Source: Candidatus Aminicenans sakinawicola JGI OTU-1 (GTDB taxonomy: Bacteria; Acidobacteriota; Aminicenantia; Aminicenantales; Aminicenantaceae). From it: DNA of 9,773 nt. The stretch is taken from the NCBI GenBank assembly GCA_000493965.1, contig AWNV01000088.1, positions 1 to 9,773 of the forward strand. The letters are read 5' to 3'. The notes below the pieces were generated by a model. The model was not told the DNA's origin. It saw nothing but the letters and a program-made list of their open reading frames with translations, and did not search any database. This document shows, piece after piece, positions 6,911 to 9,773 of the stretch (position 1 is the first letter of the stretch; the number at the start of each line of letters is the position of its first letter). The position numbers and the translations under genes were made by a program.

Positions 6911-9242
6911 TTGATGCTGGTTTTTTCTTTTTTTTGATTTCAAAATCAAATCCTGGGTAGTCGACTCTCGATTGGTAGATTGTATAAAGAGTTTCAAGAA
7001 ATGATGAAGCACAGATTTTCAATTCTTTGAAAGAAAAATTACAGTCGTCCAACTGCCCGTCATGGAGATAATTATTAAATATTTCAGTTATCACTCGCTT
7101 CAAGTTTATGTTAGTGGGGGATTTCAAACTCCGTGAAGCTGCCTCAATTGAATCTGCGAGCATAACCAGGGCGGCTTCTTTGCTTTTTGGCTTAGGCCCT
7201 GCATATCTGTAGCTTTCTTCTCCTATTTTTTGCGTTTCAGGGTCGTACTTTTCTTTTGCTTTTTCGAAGAAATATTTTACCAGAGAGTTTCCATGGTGCT
7301 GTTCGATTATGTCTTTTATCTTTTTAGGGAGCTTTAATTTTTTTGCCATTTCCATGCCTTCCTTGACATGGTTGATTATCACCAGGCTGCTCATGCTGGG
7401 TTTGAGGTCTCTGTGCATATCAAGATTTCTAGTTCTGTTTTCGATGAAGTATTCTGGTCTTTTGATTTTGCCTATGTCATGATAAAGAGCACCAGTCTTG
7501 ACCAGCATAGGATCTAACTTGATTTCTTCTGCAGCTTTTTCTGCTAGAGATGAGACGATGAGAGAATGATGGTAAGAGCCGGGGGCTTCCAGCGCCATCT
7601 GCCTGAAAATTGGAAGGTCCGAGTTTGTAAGTTCGATGAGTTTAGGCTGGGTAACTAAACTGAAAAAATTTTCATAAACAGGCAGGAAAAGAAATGCCAG
7701 GGCAGCACTGAGTATTCCCCCCAGGACTCCCATCAGAATCTCGCTGGCAAGAATGTCAATCGGGCCTATTTTTTCTATGATAAGATGGAAGCTTATTATT
7801 ATAAATATATTGATCGGGGCGACCAGAAAAAAAGCAGCCTGAAATGTTGTTGTTCTCTTTTGCTTTCCGTAATATTTTATTCCATATATAGCGGCCAGAG
7901 CTCCTATTAAACTGAAGATCAGAAGATAAAAATTTGCCTTAAAGAGATACCCGATAAGGAGGCTGTTGATAACAGTAAAGACCAGTGCGATTTGAGTTCC
8001 TGCCAGGAATGCAAAAAGAAGAGTGCCGAATTGAAAAGGAAAGCAATATTTGTAAGTTTCAATGTGTTTTAACAGGGAAATACTGCTGCTCTGGCTTAAT
8101 GTGTCGGCTAAAAAAATTGAGGCCTTATAGAATAACAGGCTAAGGACAAGAGTGATTCCTATCATAATGAAATTCTTAAGAGCCATATTAAACTTCACGA
8201 ATGATTTCAGATAGAACCAGATGAATATGAAAAGGAAACAGAATAAAAGAAATGTCCCCATGAAATTAGTAAACCAGCTTGGTTTCAAACTGAGGTTTTG
8301 ATTTATTATTCTAATTTGTTTGAGGGATTCCTGATTGACTTCGTCTCCTTTACGGATGATGACTTTCCCTTTTTTTATCGTGTAAAAAACCGTTCCTATG
8401 CTCGCACGAGCCTCTTCTTTTCTCTCTTCGGTTTTAACTTTATTGTAATTTATATTATGAGAGATAAAAAAATAAGAAAGATTGATTAACAGTAATTTAT
8501 CATTTTGTGCAAGGTCTAATTTGTTTATTTCTTCAGATAATTTTTCTTTGCTTTCTGAAATGTTCAGCAGATCTGAAACTTTTATGCTCTTTTCGTTTTC
8601 CGGGCTTTTAATGAGGGCCAGGCCTTTCTCTTGTTCTTTGTGGATAAAGAGGTTTTTGGACAGGATTATACCCTGGCTTGAAATTTTGCCGATGAGATCG
8701 ATCAAATTTTCTTCCAGGTCAGAAGAAAATTTAGCTTTAATGAGGGCTCTGACATCTCTTTCCGAAATTTCCCTGTCGAACTTTTCAAGGATTGTTTTTC
8801 GGAAGTCTTCTATTCTCTTTGATGTTGCAGGTTGCTTGATGAGGTCACGTCCCGAACTGAAAAACTCCCTAATCTTTTCTTCGGTATTTAAAAAAACATT
8901 CTGGTCCAGCATATAAACAGGGAGCAGTGCTTCGGCTGCTTCTGTTTTCCTTTTTTCAGTTGTTTCTGTATCTTTAATGGTGAGGTCTTCAGGTGCGATG
9001 ATATCCGATGATGCGATTTCTCCCTCTGTGGGAATAGGGAGAGATTTTGACGGGAGATAAGACATAAAGTATGAAATGACAATAACAAAGATGAAAAGGA
9101 AGAGAAATGGATTTTTCACGAGTCTTTCGAAGAATGCGACTTTTTTTACTTTTTTAAGTGAAGAAAGACTGTTTTGGGATTTTTTTATAGGCATCTTCCT
9201 GTTTTTAAAGAAGTTGAGCGTTTTAAAATGTAATGGGTTCAT
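6882..9242 (-). CDS. pgpH: PgpH-like 7TM-HD cyclic-di-AMP phosphodiesterase
   Basis: A 786-residue membrane protein of the 7TMR-HD family, whose Listeria member PgpH hydrolyses cyclic di-AMP to pApA. The layout is as in that family: cytosolic Lys-rich N-terminus, one helix (45-63), a large extracytoplasmic 7TMR-HDED domain (about 65-322), then seven hydrophobic segments between about 325 and 522. The cytosolic HD domain (about 545-765) shows the metal-binding residues: His558/His559 in PGSYHHS, His588-Asp589 in YHDIGK, His625 in INHVKEG, His649/His650 in EQHHG and Asp697 in LADSIEA. The catalytic core therefore looks intact. The C-terminus is a Lys-rich tail (KKKKK, 769-774 region). The ATG overlaps the phoH stop as ATGA, pointing to translational coupling; a second possible start is Met17, right after AGGAAG. 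Substrate is inferred from the family; no diadenylate cyclase gene is visible here. Confidence 0.92.
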   Translation of the reverse strand: MNPLHFKTLNFFKNRKMPIKKSQNSLSSLKKVKKVAFFERLVKNPFLFLFIFVIVISYFMSYLPSKSLPIPTEGEIASSDIIAPEDLTIKDTETTEKRKTEAAEALLPVYMLDQNVFLNTEEKIREFFSSGRDLIKQPATSKRIEDFRKTILEKFDREISERDVRALIKAKFSSDLEENLIDLIGKISSQGIILSKNLFIHKEQEKGLALIKSPENEKSIKVSDLLNISESKEKLSEEINKLDLAQNDKLLLINLSYFFISHNINYNKVKTEERKEEARASIGTVFYTIKKGKVIIRKGDEVNQESLKQIRIINQNLSLKPSWFTNFMGTFLLFCFLFIFIWFYLKSFVKFNMALKNFIMIGITLVLSLLFYKASIFLADTLSQSSSISLLKHIETYKYCFPFQFGTLLFAFLAGTQIALVFTVINSLLIGYLFKANFYLLIFSLIGALAAIYGIKYYGKQKRTTTFQAAFFLVAPINIFIIISFHLIIEKIGPIDILASEILMGVLGGILSAALAFLFLPVYENFFSLVTQPKLIELTNSDLPIFRQMALEAPGSYHHSLIVSSLAEKAAEEIKLDPMLVKTGALYHDIGKIKRPEYFIENRTRNLDMHRDLKPSMSSLVIINHVKEGMEMAKKLKLPKKIKDIIEQHHGNSLVKYFFEKAKEKYDPETQKIGEESYRYAGPKPKSKEAALVMLADSIEAASRSLKSPTNINLKRVITEIFNNYLHDGQLDDCNFSFKELKICASSFLETLYTIYQSRVDYPGFDFEIKKKKKPASNDRNTKPTT

Positions 9243-9773
9243 TTTCTTTTTTTGGATCCAGCTTCTGATTTTTGATAAGCTTTTATAATTTTTTGAACAA
9301 GAGGGTGCCTTACAACATCTTTTTCGTTGAACTGAACAAAGGCGATTTCCTTTATATGAGAAAGAATATTTAAGGCGTGTACCACTCCGGATCTATCGGG
9401 CTGCGGTAAATCGATTTGTGTAATATCTGCTGTGACTATCAGTTTGGAGTCAAACCCAGATCGGGTTAAAATCATCTTCATTTGTTCTTTTGTCGTATTT
9501 TGGGCTTCATCGAGTATAATGAAAGCACTATTTAAAGTTCTGCCCCTCATAAAAGCTAATGGAGCAATCTCTATAATCCCTCTTTCAATGAGATGGTGGG
9601 CTTGTTCTGATTGGATCAGGTCAAACAGGGCATCATAGAGTGGACGAAGGTAAGGGTTTATTTTCTGGAGAATATTACCAGGTAGAAAGCCTAATTTTTC
9701 TCCTGCTTCGATTGCAGGTCGTGTGAGAATGATGCGATTGACAGATTTATTCTGAAGGAACGAGAGAGCCATT
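9239..9773 (-). CDS. phoH: PhoH-family ATPase, C-terminal part (5' end outside window)
   Basis: The last 177 residues of a PhoH/YbeZ-type P-loop ATPase; the gene runs off the right edge, and the Met encoded at 9772 is internal, because the family's Walker A region lies just before it. Visible family blocks, counted from that Met, are ILTRPAIEAGEKLGFLPG (15-32), the PYLRPLYDAL block (40-49), Walker B FIILDEAQNT (84-93) and VTADITQIDLP (112-122). The last normally reads TGDxTQ, so Ala replaces a usual Gly. In E. coli YbeZ interacts with YbeY and is thought to assist RNA processing, which fits ybeY lying two genes downstream. The C-terminus is short and basic. The TGA stop shares bases with the ATG of the HD gene (9239-9242). 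Confidence 0.93.
   Translation of the reverse strand, partial: MALSFLQNKSVNRIILTRPAIEAGEKLGFLPGNILQKINPYLRPLYDALFDLIQSEQAHHLIERGIIEIAPLAFMRGRTLNSAFIILDEAQNTTKEQMKMILTRSGFDSKLIVTADITQIDLPQPDRSGVVHALNILSHIKEIAFVQFNEKDVVRHPLVQKIIKAYQKSEAGSKKRK

Noticed and set aside
6911..7012. N-terminal extension of YbeY starting at 7012
   Set aside because: The added 34 residues lie wholly within the C-terminal coding part of the HD gene and show no YbeY similarity; ATG at 6910 begins the family's normal N-terminus.

Overview
The window is an ordinary-looking piece of a bacterial chromosome, probably from a Gram-negative-type, moderately low-GC bacterium. The secreted 1081-residue sortilin/BNR-repeat protein and the PhoH, HD-hydrolase, YbeY, CorC, Era gene order would suit the Acidobacteriota/Aminicenantes area or a deltaproteobacterium-like lineage. 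That placement is a low-confidence inference. I found no phage, CRISPR, defence or intact insertion-sequence genes.

Left part, plus strand (about 1-4181): a 192-base leader with a perfect 10-base palindrome and a strong ribosome binding site precedes a large exported beta-propeller protein of the VPS10/sortilin-like BNR family. It has 11 Asp-box repeats, an FlgD-like Ig segment and a helical tail. Twenty bases later, from a TTG start with its own strong Shine-Dalgarno, comes a small five-helix YIP1-family membrane protein. The two are probably cotranscribed.

Centre (4190-4344): a minus-strand tRNA-His (GTG anticodon) lies 8 bases beyond the convergent YIP1 stop. It appears to have its own promoter (TTGACA, 17-base spacer, GAAAAT) in the 80 bases between it and era.

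Right part, minus strand (9773 down to 4345): a tightly packed housekeeping operon, in transcription order phoH/ybeZ (cut by the window edge), pgpH-like 7TM-HD phosphodiesterase, ybeY, a CNNM/HlyC/CorC-type CBS protein, and era. Junctions are a 4-base ATGA overlap, a 29-base overlap, a 17-base overlap and an 11-base gap. Products serve rRNA maturation and 30S assembly (YbeY, Era, probably PhoH) and cyclic di-AMP turnover (PgpH-like). The notable anomaly is in ybeY: an 8-A run puts the zinc-binding HGxLHLxGxxH half out of frame with the N-terminal half. This is a sequencing error, a real mutation, or slippage-dependent expression.

The left genes are visibly richer in G+C than the right operon, and the change falls at the tRNA. 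I see no convincing undescribed system. The ybeY frameshift is the observation most worth checking.
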